Source: Fasciola hepatica
Lineage: Eukaryota > Platyhelminthes > Trematoda > Plagiorchiida > Fasciolidae
Assembly (NCBI GenBank): GCA_948099385.1
Contig: CANUEZ040000129.1
Location: 1,426,001 to 1,490,000, forward strand
Reading direction: 5' to 3'
DNA: 64,000 bases
The notes below the pieces were generated by a model. That model was given only the letters and a program-made list of their open reading frames with translations. It was not told the origin of the DNA and ran no database searches. Numbering within the stretch: the stretch's first letter is position 1; each line of letters starts with the position of its first letter. This document shows, piece after piece, positions 34,489 through 46,557 of this stretch. The position numbers and the translations under genes are program-made.

Positions 34489-34506
34489 TACTCACTTGAT
34501 CAACTC

Positions 34507-34514
34507 GGAACGAG
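34507..34514 (+). promoter_or_regulatory. Candidate primer-binding site of BEL-4
   Basis: GGAACGAG, 18 nt after the LTR, the same core and spacing as in BEL-1 and BEL-2. The base before it is C rather than T. Confidence 0.35.
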
Positions 34515-34526
34515 AAAATACGCAAC

Positions 34527-37500
34527 ATGCCAAGAAGAGGATCGAAGTAACTGGAATCTGAACAGGAAGTATTGCGGCAAGTCGCTGGTAAGGTTTTCGG
34601 TACTGTTGAGTCTTTAGTTATTGCTAGGTCACCTGGTCCTGCCAGTGCTGGCTCATGTATTACTGGATGTAATATGGATTGTAATAATGTCGATATATTT
34701 AAGCTGAGGATAGTAGACCTAGAATAACAACTGTTATCAGCTAGACAACAGGCCCAGGAAGCAGAAGAGAGGTATAGACAGAATGAGCATGAGCAGGAGG
34801 TTAGCGACTTTGACCTACCCGACAGGTCAGGACAAATGAATAGGAAAGCCCTGCGCCGGTTGTCGGACATAAAAAGTCAACGCCACCAAGGATCGATCTG
34901 CCAAAAGTAAAACTGACAGTTTTCGACGGGCGATCTGCACACTGCTGAAAGTTCATCAGGCAGTTCAAAACTTTCGTCGAAAAGAAGATAACCAACCCTG
35001 AGCAAACGCTTCTTTACCTGGCTCATTACTGTCGAGGTCGAGCAAGAGAAACCATCGATGGGTGTACCATGCTTGACCCAGAACAAGGCTACACACGAGC
35101 AAGAAAGATCTTGAGGGACCCGTTCGGTCAGCCGTTCAAGGTAGCCCGTAACCTGATAGAGGGCGTGATGGTAGAGGCTGGAGGAACCAAGGGCGACGTC
35201 TATACAATGGCCGACCTAGGGGACAACATGCAGAGACGAACACTAAGCCCAGTGTTATCCGTGCAACGTCGCGGTCTACCAGTAAACCCTTGCTTGTGGG
35301 AGTAGTTGCCTTGGGGGTGATGAACCCAACTGGGGTGGCCAAAGCTTCGGCCAACTTTGACAGTGGGCCGGACACTACCCTGGTGAAGGATCGGTATGCC
35401 GACAAACACGGGCTCGTTGAAAGTAAGAAGTCGCTAGCAGTGAGCACGATGGGCGGGACGCAAGTAAAGACTGCCGGCCGGTTGAGTTTACAGGGCATCT
35501 CCTTAGACACTAACCAGCGAATCAAGTCAACGGAGGCATTTACACTGGATGATCTCCCTATGAGAGTACCAAGGTCGGTGAACACATTTTTGACCAGGTG
35601 GCCACACCTGCGGGAAGTAACCGTTGCAGACTGGGAGGACGACGAATTGGGCCTCCTCATTGGCGGCGAAGTACCAAAGGCTTGTGGGGCACTGGACCAG
35701 AGAGTGGGCAACCGCCAGGCACCTCATGCCGTACGCACGGCTCTGGGATGAATATCATATGGTCCGGTAGGGGGGCGCGGTTCCAAGAATTACGCATCAG
35801 CCGAAGAAAACCGTACAGACTATTAATTGCAGCGGCTGCATGAAAAGAAGTTTCACGGCATCGGTGACGAGAGACTATCGTTGTCTCAAGAGGACCACTT
35901 CGCACTTCCAACACTGCTTTTAAAACAGTACGAGATTCCCTTCCTATGGTGCACACCAGGTGACCCTTGGGTTGACGACAGAAACTATGCTCTACAGAGA
36001 CCATTTTCACTGGAGGAAAGGTTTGTCCGAGGCCAGGATCTACGGGAGAGATATGCAGAATTAATGGAGCGAAACGAAGCTCTAGGCTACGTTGAGAGGG
36101 TACCTGCTACCATAGACAACCGGAAGAGGATCTGATATCTACATAACCACCCGATTATCAACCCTGAGAAACCCGAAAAACTTCCGGCGGTGTTCGACTT
36201 TGCAGCCAACTTCCAGGGCAAGTCGTTAAACGATTGTTTACTAGAAGGGCCGGATCAGACCACTCCACTAATCGAAGTTTTGTGCCGTTTCAGAGTGGGT
36301 AGAGTGGCCTTGTCCGTCGATATCAGGGAAATGTCTCACCAAGTGAAAATGCCGGCAGAAGAACTAGGTGCGTTGCGTTTCCTGTGGTGTGAAGAGAACA
36401 ACCGGGACAACGTAGTGATAAATTGAGGGATGACCGTTCACCCCTTCGGTGCCATATCATCGCCTTTTTGTGCGAACTACGCTCTCAGAGAATCAGCAAA
36501 CAAACGTGGGGCTTCGGTCTACCGGTCGGTAGTAGATAGCGTTAGCAGAAACTTCCACGTCGACTACTATCTTGGGTCGATCGATGATGTAAACTCTGCC
36601 CTAGAGCAGTTCAGGAGCCTAACAATATTACTAGAAGAGGGAGGCTTCCATCTGACGAAATGGATGTCGAGCTCTTTAGAAGTGCTCGAGGGCATCCAGT
36701 ACCACGAGAGGGCCGAAAGGGTTAGGGATTTGGAAGGCCCTCCACTCCCTATCCAACGCACTCCAGGATACGACGGAACGCAGGAATGGACGACTTTGTT
36801 TTCGAGCTAAACGTTCCCGAGCTGCCAGTAGCCCGTCGTGGTATACTTTCTGCCATCTCTAGTTTGTTCGATCCACTTGGACTCGTCCCTCCCTGGCTGT
36901 TGCCCGGAAAGATCCTGCTGCAGTGGCTGTGCAGTAAAAAGTCGATTGGGACCAGCCACTGTACCCAGAAGACCGCTTGGACTGGGAGGAATTTCTGAAT
37001 ATCTTAAAGGAAATAAGGGGCATAAAAATTCCACGATATTTATCCCTTGGTCGCGCAACACGGATGGGAGAACTGCATGCCGCTTCTGACGCATCCGAAG
37101 TCCGTTACGAAGCCGTGGTGTACGGACGGTGGTGCATGGGAGGTGGACAATATACTACGAGGATCCTGTTCGCCAAAGCTCGCGTTGCCCCACTGAAGTC
37201 GGTTCCAATCCCGCGCTTTGAACTCAGTGCAGCCATGTTAGCGGTCGGGGCGGTACAAGCGGTAAAGAGATGTTTCGGCCACTACATTTGGTCGGCTAGT
37301 TTTTGGACGGACTCAACGGTAGTGCTGTACTACATTTCCAACATCAGGAGCCGATTGAGTACGTTCGTCGCTAACCGACTCCCGATCATCAACGAGGAAT
37401 CGGCCATGAACCAGTGGAAACATGTCAGGTCTGGCGATAACCCAGCAGATCTGTGCTGTCGAGGTGCGACCGACTTCCGGCAACCCGACACGTGGACGGG

Positions 37501-39079
37501 AGAACCGAAGTTCTTGCAAATGCCTAAACAGGACTGGCTTGTGTGCGAACTGAAACCCCCTCCGCCATTCATTTTGTCACAAATGGTCAGGTTTCCTTCC
37601 GGGATGAAGAAACTTCGTTCCCCGGTTTGGTTGACTAGGTTCAAGGGACATTTGCTAGTCATGAAAGGGATCCGCCCCTCCGGCCGGGTAAGAGTGGGTC
37701 CGATAGGTCCCGGTGAACTGCGAACCGCAGAACACGATATATTCAAGATGGTACAACATGAGGCTTTCACCCGGGAAGTCGAGAGGGCTGAAGAAGGGGG
37801 ACAAATCGACAAGGGGATATCATCTCCCAGAGGCGACTTGAAGCATTTATGCCCCAGACTCAATAACGGACTACTACGGGTAGATGGCAGGCTGATCAAC
37901 TCTCACCTGGTAATTGACACGAAATACCCCATACTGCTGCTGGCCCAACAACCTGTGATAGAGCTAACGATTCAACACGTCCACGCCTCGGGGGGACGCG
38001 CCGGAGAAAGTCACTTGACAAGCGTCATCCAAAAGCGCCTGAGAGGAAGAGAAAATGTAAAACGCGTAATTCGAAGTTGTATACATTGTAGGAGGCGCAA
38101 TGCCGCACCGGGCAACCAACACATGGCCCTGCTGCCAGACTGCAGAGTGACTCCGGGCTGGTGGCCGTTCAGCAACACCGGAGTGGGCTATTTCGGGCCC
38201 TTTTGGTTCAAGTGTGAGTAGAGGCTGGGAAAACGATACGGGTGTATCATGATGTGCATGAAGTTACGTGTGGTGCACCTAGAAGTTGCGCATTCAATGA
38301 CAACTGACTCTTTCCTTCGGACCTTGCAGCGCTTTATCAAACAAAGAGGCTTACCAGCAGATATATACTCCGACGATGGGTCGAGCCTCATGGGCGCTCA
38401 ACGGGAACTGCAGCGTTGGCACAAAACATGGAGAGGAACGAACTGCAGAATCGAATCGTGGCCTGTGGTATACGATGGCACTTCGGTCCCCCGCAGGCCA
38501 GTCATCGCGGCGGAGTATGGGAAAGCCTGATCCGTTCTACTAGGCGGATGTTGCTGTCGATCATTGGGCAACAGCCGCCCGGTAACGAGACGTTGAGCAC
38601 CGTCATGAGTGAGGTAGAGAGAATCCTGAACAACCACCCACGGGTTCCAGTAACTAACGGCGATCCCACCAATCTGTCGCCCACCCCGAACGACTTATCC
38701 ATGTTAAGATCGAACGAGGGTTTCAAGGTCCGACAAGTCTTCTTGGGGGCTACCTCCACGGATGGAAGCAGGACAACTATTTTGCCAAGGTTTTTTGAGG
38801 CGATGGCTTGAGGAGTACCTACCGGCTCTACAAGCTCGACAAAAGTGGCTGGTGAATACAAGACCATTCAGGGTCGGGGATTTAGTGGTGATCGCAGACG
38901 AACACGCGCATTTCAGCACCTGGCCTTTGGGCGTGGTTATGGAAACGATCGAAAGCTCCGACGAAATAATAGGGGCTGTGAAGCTGAAGACCGCCCACGG
39001 AAGGCTAATCCACGACGCAAGCAGTATCAGCCTCCTCGATAGTGAAGACGGAGAAGCCGATAACAAAGAAACTCAGTAG
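34527..39079 (+). pseudogene. BEL-4 gag-pol pseudogene
   Basis: Starts at ATG 34527 (MPRRGSK, then a stop where BEL-1 reads on) and follows BEL-1 to the C-terminus. Gag breaks off near 35225 after 'GDVYTMADL' and resumes with sequence matching BEL-1 residues just before the protease, so about 190 codons including both zinc knuckles are missing. The protease keeps a changed motif (DSGPDTTL, about 35359). RT has in-frame stops near 35748, 35827, 36135 and 36426, and its catalytic box reads HVDYYLGS (about 36556-36579) where BEL-1 has YVDDYLGS, removing the second Asp. Frameshifts occur near 36770 and 36960. The longest intact piece (36977-38221) covers RNase H to the integrase N-terminus (DYFGP reads GYFGP, losing a catalytic Asp). 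The end is again split by frameshifts near 38440 and 38760. Confidence 0.93.
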
Positions 39080-39774
39080 AACATCCCACATGCGTCTTCG
39101 TGGTGGTTAAAGGAGCTCCCATGTGTGGGGGCTTTCACGACATACTGACGTATTAAACTATCAAGCACCGCGACACGTACGCACTTACACGATACACGTT
39201 TATACTTCATGACCTCAGCCAAAAACGGTGCAGTGCTCGCCGCTTTTCTCTGACGTGACAGGGGGCTTTTGGCATATGTAGTAGTAGTAGCTGTGATTCT
39301 ATCATATGCCCAGACACGCACCAATCACACTTACACGGTGCACGAAAATACCTCGTGGCCTCCATCAAAGTACGCAGCGGGGCCGGTTGCTCCTCGTTTA
39401 TCCCTGACAATATGGAAGATCTCTCCCGTAAGTGATGGTGGCTACTATTCGCCCATGTACCAGAGTGCTCACCCAGGACACTCACTCCCACCTCCCAAAC
39501 ACATAAATACACGCGACCGAGGGGCAACGGCCCACCCGGGGGCAGCTCCTATATTTCGTCTTCATGCCAGTCATCGGTCAGCCGTTTTCATGGACGACGT
39601 AGAGTCACCCCAGCGTCGGCGTGACCAGCGGATCGAGTGCTGTCGTGAAATGAACGTAGACAACAAGGTTTAAGGTACGCGCACTGACAGCAGGATCTAG
39701 GTAGGTAGGAAGAATCAGTACCCTTATTCCAAACCACTGACTCTGCTAAGATTTATGAGGACTTTGGTGGGAGG
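39080..39774 (+). other. BEL-4 3' untranslated region and polypurine tract
   Basis: Non-coding. Its last 100 bp closely match the BEL-1 3' untranslated region (shared CGCGCACTGACAGCAGG and GGTAGGAAGAATCAGTACC stretches) and end in a purine tract at about 39755-39774. It also contains a short GTAGTAGTAGTAG run near 39278. Confidence 0.75.
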
Positions 39775-40148
39775 TGTAACAACCGGTCGTGGAAGCTCCC
39801 TCAAAACCACTGCAGTTTCCATGTTTGCCTAGCATCACTCACTTATTTACACTGCTGGCTTGGTTTAAGCACTGGTTGTTTTAACGGATCAACATTTATT
39901 TGTTCGCGCCTAGCGCGTTGCTCTGTCGTGTCCTTGTTCTGGACCTGCGTGACGCACGTGCTCCTTCCTCGCAAGCCGAAATTCGGTTCTCGTTTTTTGA
40001 GTCCTTGTGATTGCACAATTGAGGTTTGTATCTGTTTCGCGCCACTGTTTATCTGATAGTCTAGTATCGCAGAATTTCACGGATAATCAGGTACTGCTTT
40101 CGGTATCCGTTGCGAATTTGGCTACGCATTGCTAAAAAGTGTCTTACG
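39775..40148 (+). repeat. BEL-4 3' LTR (374 bp)
   Basis: Direct repeat of 34114-34488, starting TGTAACAACCGGTCGTGG and abutting the CACGT duplication at 40149-40153, which fixes its end. Confidence 0.92.
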
Positions 40149-40153
40149 CACGT

Positions 40154-43100
40154 ACCTCGTCACTTTTCGGACGAAACCCTGTTCAAAATTAATCATCTAG
40201 AAATCCAAGTTCACAGTGAAATCAGGTTTTTCTTCCCACTAGTGAATGAATAATGAACACCGAGTGAAAGAAGGTCTTACGTAAGGGGTTATTTAGCAAG
40301 TTCCATGCTGCTTTTGGTGACCAATCTACAATGGTGAGGCAGACGTTGGAGGTTGGCTCGTATGCGAGTGACGTTGGTCAAAAAACCAAAGAAAGGTTGT
40401 GAGATCGGCTAAAACATGTTACTCATACCAAAAATAAGGCGGTGTGGCTGTGTTTTCTGGAATTCATATGTGCTTATGAGCTCCTGCGTAGTTGACCTCC
40501 AAAGCGAACGTCTTTTTCAAAATGTGGGACATCAATAATCGTATATACATACGCACGTTACTGTCCACTGGGGAACCAATAGTAGCTTCTTGCAACTGAA
40601 AATATAAGTAAAGAAATGAAAGCTTGCCAAATGCTCCTGCTCTCTTTTCTGGATATATTATTTTATCTAGATCTTTCAGCTGGTCCGAACTTGCCGGCCG
40701 ATAAAACGAGCCCGACGGACTCGGAGCTGCTATATTTTAAAGAGCCCGTAGCCTTCAATTCAAAAACAGAAACCAGTGAGCTTGCCATTGGTGTAAATAA
40801 AACAATGTGTCCCCTAGACACTTTTTTCACCGGAAACGTATTGAAGTTAAAGAATACCGTTCTAAATTTGGTGGCTTTTACCGGATCTCCATCGGCCGAT
40901 ATTCCAGGAGCTCATCGACGCAGGTTGACGGCAGTTTTGCATCCTTAAGAGGCTTCAGTAATATTCAGAGCAGTGCTGAACGGCCTTAGTCACAAGAAAA
41001 ATATTTATGCTTGTTTCTGATAAGAATGTTCTGAATCTAAATCACCAGAAGCAGTAAAGAGACACTCCTTACACGTCGACAAACAATTCCCTTCCGCCGT
41101 CGCGGAATGCGGTTGTCGCAGTGATTTCGTGCTTTACGTGGCCTTGCCAAGAACTGGCCCGCGTACTTTTGGGGTATCCGTGTACCCATTTCCGCAGGTA
41201 CGCTTTGTGCGATGGTTGGTGGAAAGAGCAAACTGATGGCTGCCAAATATGATAGTTACCAAAGGCCTCAACGTAATCTTCGGAGGACAGCAGGCCTCGG
41301 ACCGTTTACCTCAGGTGCCTTTCGCAGGTGAATAAGCTGTGGCCGTACGCGCAGGGCACCCGGAGGAAATACTAACATACCAGCGATAACTGGATATATT
41401 TCAGTGGTTTTTATAAAGCTGGGCTTGGCCGATAGGCGCAAACGTATGCTTAAGGTTAACAACTCGGAAGCATGGTTATTACCGGTATATTTGGTGCTTC
41501 GCAGGTGATTGCAAACATGGATGTATAGTTGGGGTGGCAACTTCGTTGGTCAATTGTCTGGTAATTGCGGCTGATAGGGCTCCTATGGTACGAGGCAAGA
41601 ATTACCCGGGAATGAGCTTGTGAAAACATTTTAGATGAAGACCGTCACAGAAGCCAGTTAGCCATTCATTAAGGGGCGTGCCTTGAGCACCTTTCGGTGG
41701 TTCGCGCCCGTGTGCCGTGCTGTGTAACACGTTTTTACAGTGAATCTGTGATCGACTGGGAGTAAAAGGAGACGCTTGAAACTCTAAGACTAGACAGTGG
41801 TTAATGGATCGCTAGTTAATTCTTACCGTGTTTTTGGATAAGGTTATCGTGACTTGACCAGAAGATCTTTGGACAAAGGGTTCCGATATTTCCCTTGTGA
41901 AAATAAGTACCGCTTAGTTCTCCGGTCTGAGACAACCGTCGTTGGAGACTCTCGTTTCAGATTGTTCAGCAGTAACAGGGATGGTGGAGTTGTCACCATT
42001 TGGTCCCAATAAATAAGGGGACTTTATTGAAAGATGGAGTGGCAACCAGGTTTGCTTTACTTGTTCCTTTAATTAATCAACCACTTCGGATTTGGATCGG
42101 TGTAATATGACCAAGAAGGGCACAAAGGAGTGGGGTTGAAAATTTATAATGTAACGGCTGCCGAATGCAACAATCCGCTCGTTGCTTTTGAACTAACCGC
42201 ATTCATCTCACCAGCACATCCATACGTCAGGCGTATAATAAACTGTTTGTAAGTTTGTAGCTATAAGTCAAACCGCCTGGTACGACGGCATCATGGAACT
42301 GAATGTTTTCCAAAAGCTGACACTAACAGAATTACTTGTATGCATTCTCATGAAGGACCCGTGGACATTTAGCATCCTGAATAACCAGATAATCCCAAAG
42401 CTTTTGAGAGCCCGAAAGTTAAACGCCGTTACAATAAGGAAGAAATTTATTATAATAACGCTGACCTTTTATGGATAGTACATTCACAAACGGTTGGTAA
42501 GCGTAACCGCCGAAGCGTCTCTCACGCAGTCCATGGGAAAGTGTGCCATTCGGATTTTTACTCTCATACTGTAACCTCTTCTGCCGGTAAGTAACGAGAA
42601 CTCAATTTTCTATGACACAGCCAAACGAAAATCTGCCGTATTTCTGTAGGCTTCACTAAATGAGTTATTGTTTAACTTTCCAAGAAATTTCGTTGCGACC
42701 AACCTCCATCCAGAATACCGGATAATCAGCTGATAGCCTAAACAACGGGTACTCGGATAATTGTGCCGTCTCTTCTTTAAGGCCCACTCATAGCTGCTCA
42801 CTGATTAATTTCACCTTTCGTTGAAAGCGATTGTCCTGAATCCTCAGTAGTTAAGATATCTCCTAAATATGGGACAAACAAAAGAAAGACGAAGGACATC
42901 CCAAATATAGCTGAGAGCCTTCTAACGAAAATGTACTACTACTACTAATAATAATAATAATATTAATAATAATAATAATTAACCGATGATAATCGCAGGC
43001 AAGATAAAAAGTAAGATTCTCTAATGTTGAGGTTTTACCATAAAACGGTGTCCAAGTGCAATTTAAATTTGTAATAATTTCGGCTTCACAGTTTTAACTT

Positions 43101-43524
43101 TGTCGTACACAATCTCTACTATTTGGTAGTTATTGTGAGTCCCAAACAACCGCGCTTTATCAAAACACGAGTTTCCGGTAACCCCGTTTGCTTGATAATC
43201 CAATTACAGATGAAGTGTTGTGGTCGACGATACGCTTCTTGAGCTCATCACTGAAATGGGCACATTCTTTATGCAGCGTCAGTGAGCTGCACTTAAGCAT
43301 TTTCCCTTTACCTCAGTAGAAATCGGGGCCGGTGGTAAAGACTTTTACACTGTCCATTGAAATGACACTTGTTATTTCTCCCGAAATGCTGTATCGTAAT
43401 TAGCAATACGGTTTGCGTACCTTTTGAAAAGTTTATTCTCTTCAAAATCTGGTTACACATTTTGGTGTGCTTTTTGGTGTATTTTGTTGCTGTCACTGCA
43501 ACTGTTACAGGATAACATCTTTTT
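40154..43524. other. No recognised gene; one short secretory-like frame and a microsatellite
   Basis: An ATG-initiated 110-codon frame at 40616-40948 (+) begins with a hydrophobic run (CQMLLLSFLDILFYLDLSAG) that looks like a signal peptide or membrane segment, then turns polar; no family is recognised and it may be chance. A 61-codon frame at 42293-42478 (+) is also unrecognised. No BEL, Gypsy or LINE motif was found in the rest. Confidence 0.35.
42934..42980. repeat. (ACT)n/(AAT)n trinucleotide microsatellite
   Basis: About 47 bases of ACT repeats passing into AAT repeats with one short interruption. Confidence 0.9.
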
Positions 43525-44880
43525 GTGGCACCTTTTGTTGAGTACCGTTCTTGCTCGTTTTGGAAGATTGTGTTAAAATCCTATCGGTGGTTGATACGGT
43601 ATTTTTGCAAAAACTCGATTACCACGACCGAAGCGAATATAACAAATGTTGATCCATTCAGTCAGACAGTGAGCTGTGACAGCAAGGAATGCACGGGCTT
43701 GGTGGAAGATGAGGGAATTCAGAGCGATTAGTGTTGCATTTGGTATCAAAGAAAGTGCTCCAAGCTTTGGAGAAAGGCTTTGAGCTGCGCATCAAGTACG
43801 CATCCTCTAAGTGGATATGCTCCCACTGCTTAGCCTTTCGAAGAGAGTATTCGAGCATAATAGAGAGGGAACTAGGAAAAAGAACAAGAATATGGAAATG
43901 GAACCAAGACTAGAGACAGCAAATCCGATCGAATGCTTAGGGGAAAGAAATAACTGTGTACCAAATCAGAAAAACAAGAAATGAGAAAACTTAAAAAGGC
44001 AACCCAAGCCCAAAAGTAAAGAAAATAAGGGGGCAGTTTGCTTCAACAATGTGAGAAAAGCCTCCTGACAGAAGCAGGTGCTGAAATGCAACGCATAATG
44101 CATGTAAATTAGGTCATGGCAGACAGAGGTAGAAAACTGCTACTTCACAACCTTAAGGAAAACATCGTAAACCACGGTAGAAACAAAACGGATGGAAACG
44201 GCCGGCAAGTGACTGAGGTCTTTAGGATGGCTGGCCTACCTTGTGTGACACCAATAGCCAAAAGCCATGGAATAGGACCATGGCGTGGAAAGCAACCAGC
44301 GCCGCCAAAACACCTGGTAGTTGTTTTCCACAATAGCTAGCTGAGAGATATGCTTCTATCCAGGACAGAAGCAGTCGAGGGCACCGTAGAGAGCACAGTG
44401 AGGGTCACATCTGACAGTCCGGAATTTGTCATGAGGGGTGATGCTATGGTCTCTTCGAGAGCACGAAAACCAGACCTGAAAAGGTCGGTTTTCCGTAAAT
44501 TAAAAAAAGAAATGACCCTTCTAGAGAAATCCACGCCCAAATCTCAAGGGGTAAGTCGGGTCCCTGAGAAGGCGTTGGATGCCGGTAAAAACAAGCCGAG
44601 GCTCACGTAGTTCAAAAAACAAAACGGGGACTCAGGGAATCCAGTCCGGTTAGTATTGAGAAAGAGCGGCCAGCCAGATTCTGGGGGAGAGGCCCAAAAA
44701 TCTACTCTGGTGCAACCAGCAAAGTTGAAAGTACCAGAGGGAAAGGACAAAGGAACCATGTGGGCCGAGGTGGCGGCAAGACCAGACCGGGCCATCGGCA
44801 TGGTAATTCAAAACGAACATACATCAGCTGTGCACGTTGAGCCCGACACCGGATAGACGGGTGGGAAAGAAAAAGCCACG
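43525..44880 (+). pseudogene. CR1-like LINE ORF1 remnant
   Basis: Broken frames in one orientation resemble ORF1 (RNA-binding chaperone) of CR1/L2-type LINEs. A segment at about 44140-44335, 'KLLLHNLKENIV...VTEVFRMAG...PPKHLVVVFHN', matches the RRM-like pattern of ORF1 (a short beta strand, a 'VFRLG' block, then 'RPLxVxF'). It is followed by a lysine/proline-rich basic tail to about 44860. Stops separate every piece. The endonuclease and RT downstream are in the same orientation, which supports an ORF1 reading. The left end is uncertain. Confidence 0.5.
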
Positions 44881-45039
44881 AAATCATGAGAGCCGCCTAA
44901 TATTCAAGAAGCAGTACGGCAGGCCCGTATAGAAACAAAAAATGGGGAGTCACCTCAAAGATTGCACCCTAGGGTACCTCAGCCGTAAAATTCGCAATGA
45001 AATCAGTAGCGGGAACCAGGAAACCGTCAATCTGGTACA

Positions 45040-46211
45040 CTGACACCTGCAGTCGACCGGAAAAAGGGTGGAGTTGACGGCCAGTGTTGTAGAGTCTGAC
45101 GTCATTTGCATGACGGAAAAATGCTCAAGTCAGATACTGCTGACACGCTGTTCTAGGAATATGCAGTTCACAGAAGGGATAGAATGGGCGGAAGACAAGG
45201 GGGCGGAGTAGCCCTACAAATGCGGGCAGATATGGACCACTCGAAGGCTCCTTTCAACTTGGCCCCTGGTGAAGTACAGCCCAGGTCCTGCTTCATTAGG
45301 ATCAAGGATCGGACAGTCCACATCATGTGTATTCACAGGGCGCAGCTAGTCAAAGTTGGGGAAGACATCGAGCATTTGCAGATGCTAGACCCAGTGCCAG
45401 AACAGGTAAAGGAGTTCATATTATTTGAGGATCTCAACCCACCGAAGTCATTTGGGAGATCGAGATCGCTCCCAAGGGTTTACTCAGCCACAAGTTTCTG
45501 CATGCACGTCAGCAGCAAGTGGGGCAGGCCACTAGACACGGAGGTGGACAGCACCAGTCCCTCTTTGATATATTCATAAAGCGGTACCATAAGGACTTCA
45601 GACAAATTGAGTGGGAAGAGCCTCTGGCCACAAGTGATCATGTAGTCCTAAGGGTCACACTAAAATTTAGGAAGACGCTGGGAGGAATCGTGTCACGGCT
45701 GTGCTATGGGAGAATCAATAAAGATGAACTAAAGAGAGCAGAAGAGGAAGTTCGGTGGAAACCGAGTCACAAAAACGCCACCGTGGAGGAACATTGGGGG
45801 CCCATCTTGATGGATCTACTCAGATTTACAGAGAAGTTCGTACCCCTGAGGGTGGCTAGCCGTAAAAATCAGTCCCCATGGTGGAAGTCAAAAGTCTGCA
45901 ATGCTGATGTGATTGGTAGACAAACATCGGCAGCATACGAACCGTGCAAAACTCAGGTAGCATGGAATAGCTATAAGATGGCCAGGAGAAGAGCACAGGC
46001 CATCCAAAGAGTAGATATATATTCCTCCGCTCGTCGGTTGACTACGTTGGTCCGCACAAACCCAAAGCTGCTCTACTCTGACGTGCAATCCTACAAAGGT
46101 ATGAAATAAAGTGCAGCAACTTCGGAAGGGGCACAGGGACGACTAGCTATAAGCGACGAAGACAAGGGCGACAGGCTCTGGGCATTCTTCAAGAACATTG
46201 TAAAGAACGAG
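45040..46211 (+). pseudogene. CR1-like LINE endonuclease and linker remnant
   Basis: From about 45070 a frame reads 'SDVICMTEKCSS' (endonuclease Glu block), then 'GRQGGGVALQMRADM' (GGGV block, about 45188), 'SCFIRIKDRTVHIMCIHR', and, after a frame change, 'ATSDHVVLRVTLKF' (about 45630-45670), the conserved SDH catalytic block. The linker to the RT follows with 'SPWWKSKVCNADV' and 'LWAFFKNIVKN' at 46175-46208. The frame is broken near 45500 and by a stop at 46107, and the LINE is interrupted at 46212 by an LTR-like sequence. Confidence 0.7.
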
Positions 46212-46557
46212 TGCTGAAAATCCTCCCAAGTGTTCTACTTGCTTTGTGAAGTCGACCATATTTGACATTACCTTGAAAAGCTCGTCCACACATTACACTT
46301 TTTCACGTTTGGTTATCCACGTGAGACATTTGAATTTGGCCTTGAACCGCCTCTGACTGTCGTGTTTGAGGCACGGGGCTTTTAACCCTTGGGTTTCACT
46401 GTGAAGCCTATTCGGCCGCATACTTGAGGTTTGTATATATTTGTACCTTTTGTGACTTTCAATTAAGTATCGCAGAAACTACGAGTCAATCTTGTTCTGG
46501 TCTTGGGATTCGTTTGAGTTGGCTGCGCGTTGCTCGGTTTGCGAGAATTGACTTACA
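46212..46557 (+). mobile_element. Solo LTR (old BEL-type) inside the CR1-like LINE
   Basis: About 346 bp separating 'AFFKNIVKNE' from the RT part of the same LINE. It starts TGCTGAAAATCC, ends TTGACTTACA, contains 'TTGAGGTTTGTATATA' and the conserved 'GAGTTGGCTGCGCGTTGCTCGG' block seen in other BEL LTRs, and aligns with 31088-31455. No internal BEL region is present, so it is a solo LTR left by recombination. A target-site duplication is not evident, in line with its age. Confidence 0.65.

Larger units (their letters stand above)
34114..40148 (+). mobile_element. BEL-4: defective BEL/Pao element related to BEL-1
   Basis: A 6035-bp element on the + strand with LTRs of about 375 bp and a perfect 5-bp duplication CACGT (34109-34113 and 40149-40153). 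The LTRs, leader, protein, 3' untranslated region and purine tract all resemble BEL-1, so both belong to one subfamily. The LTR pair differs at roughly ten positions, mostly in the last 30 bases. Gag has a large deletion and pol has many lesions, so it depends on another copy or is dead. Confidence 0.93.

Noticed and set aside
40616..40948. Small secreted-protein-like gene with a hydrophobic N-terminus
   Set aside because: Single short frame with no homology, no exon structure visible and no conserved cysteine pattern; noted in the region entry only.
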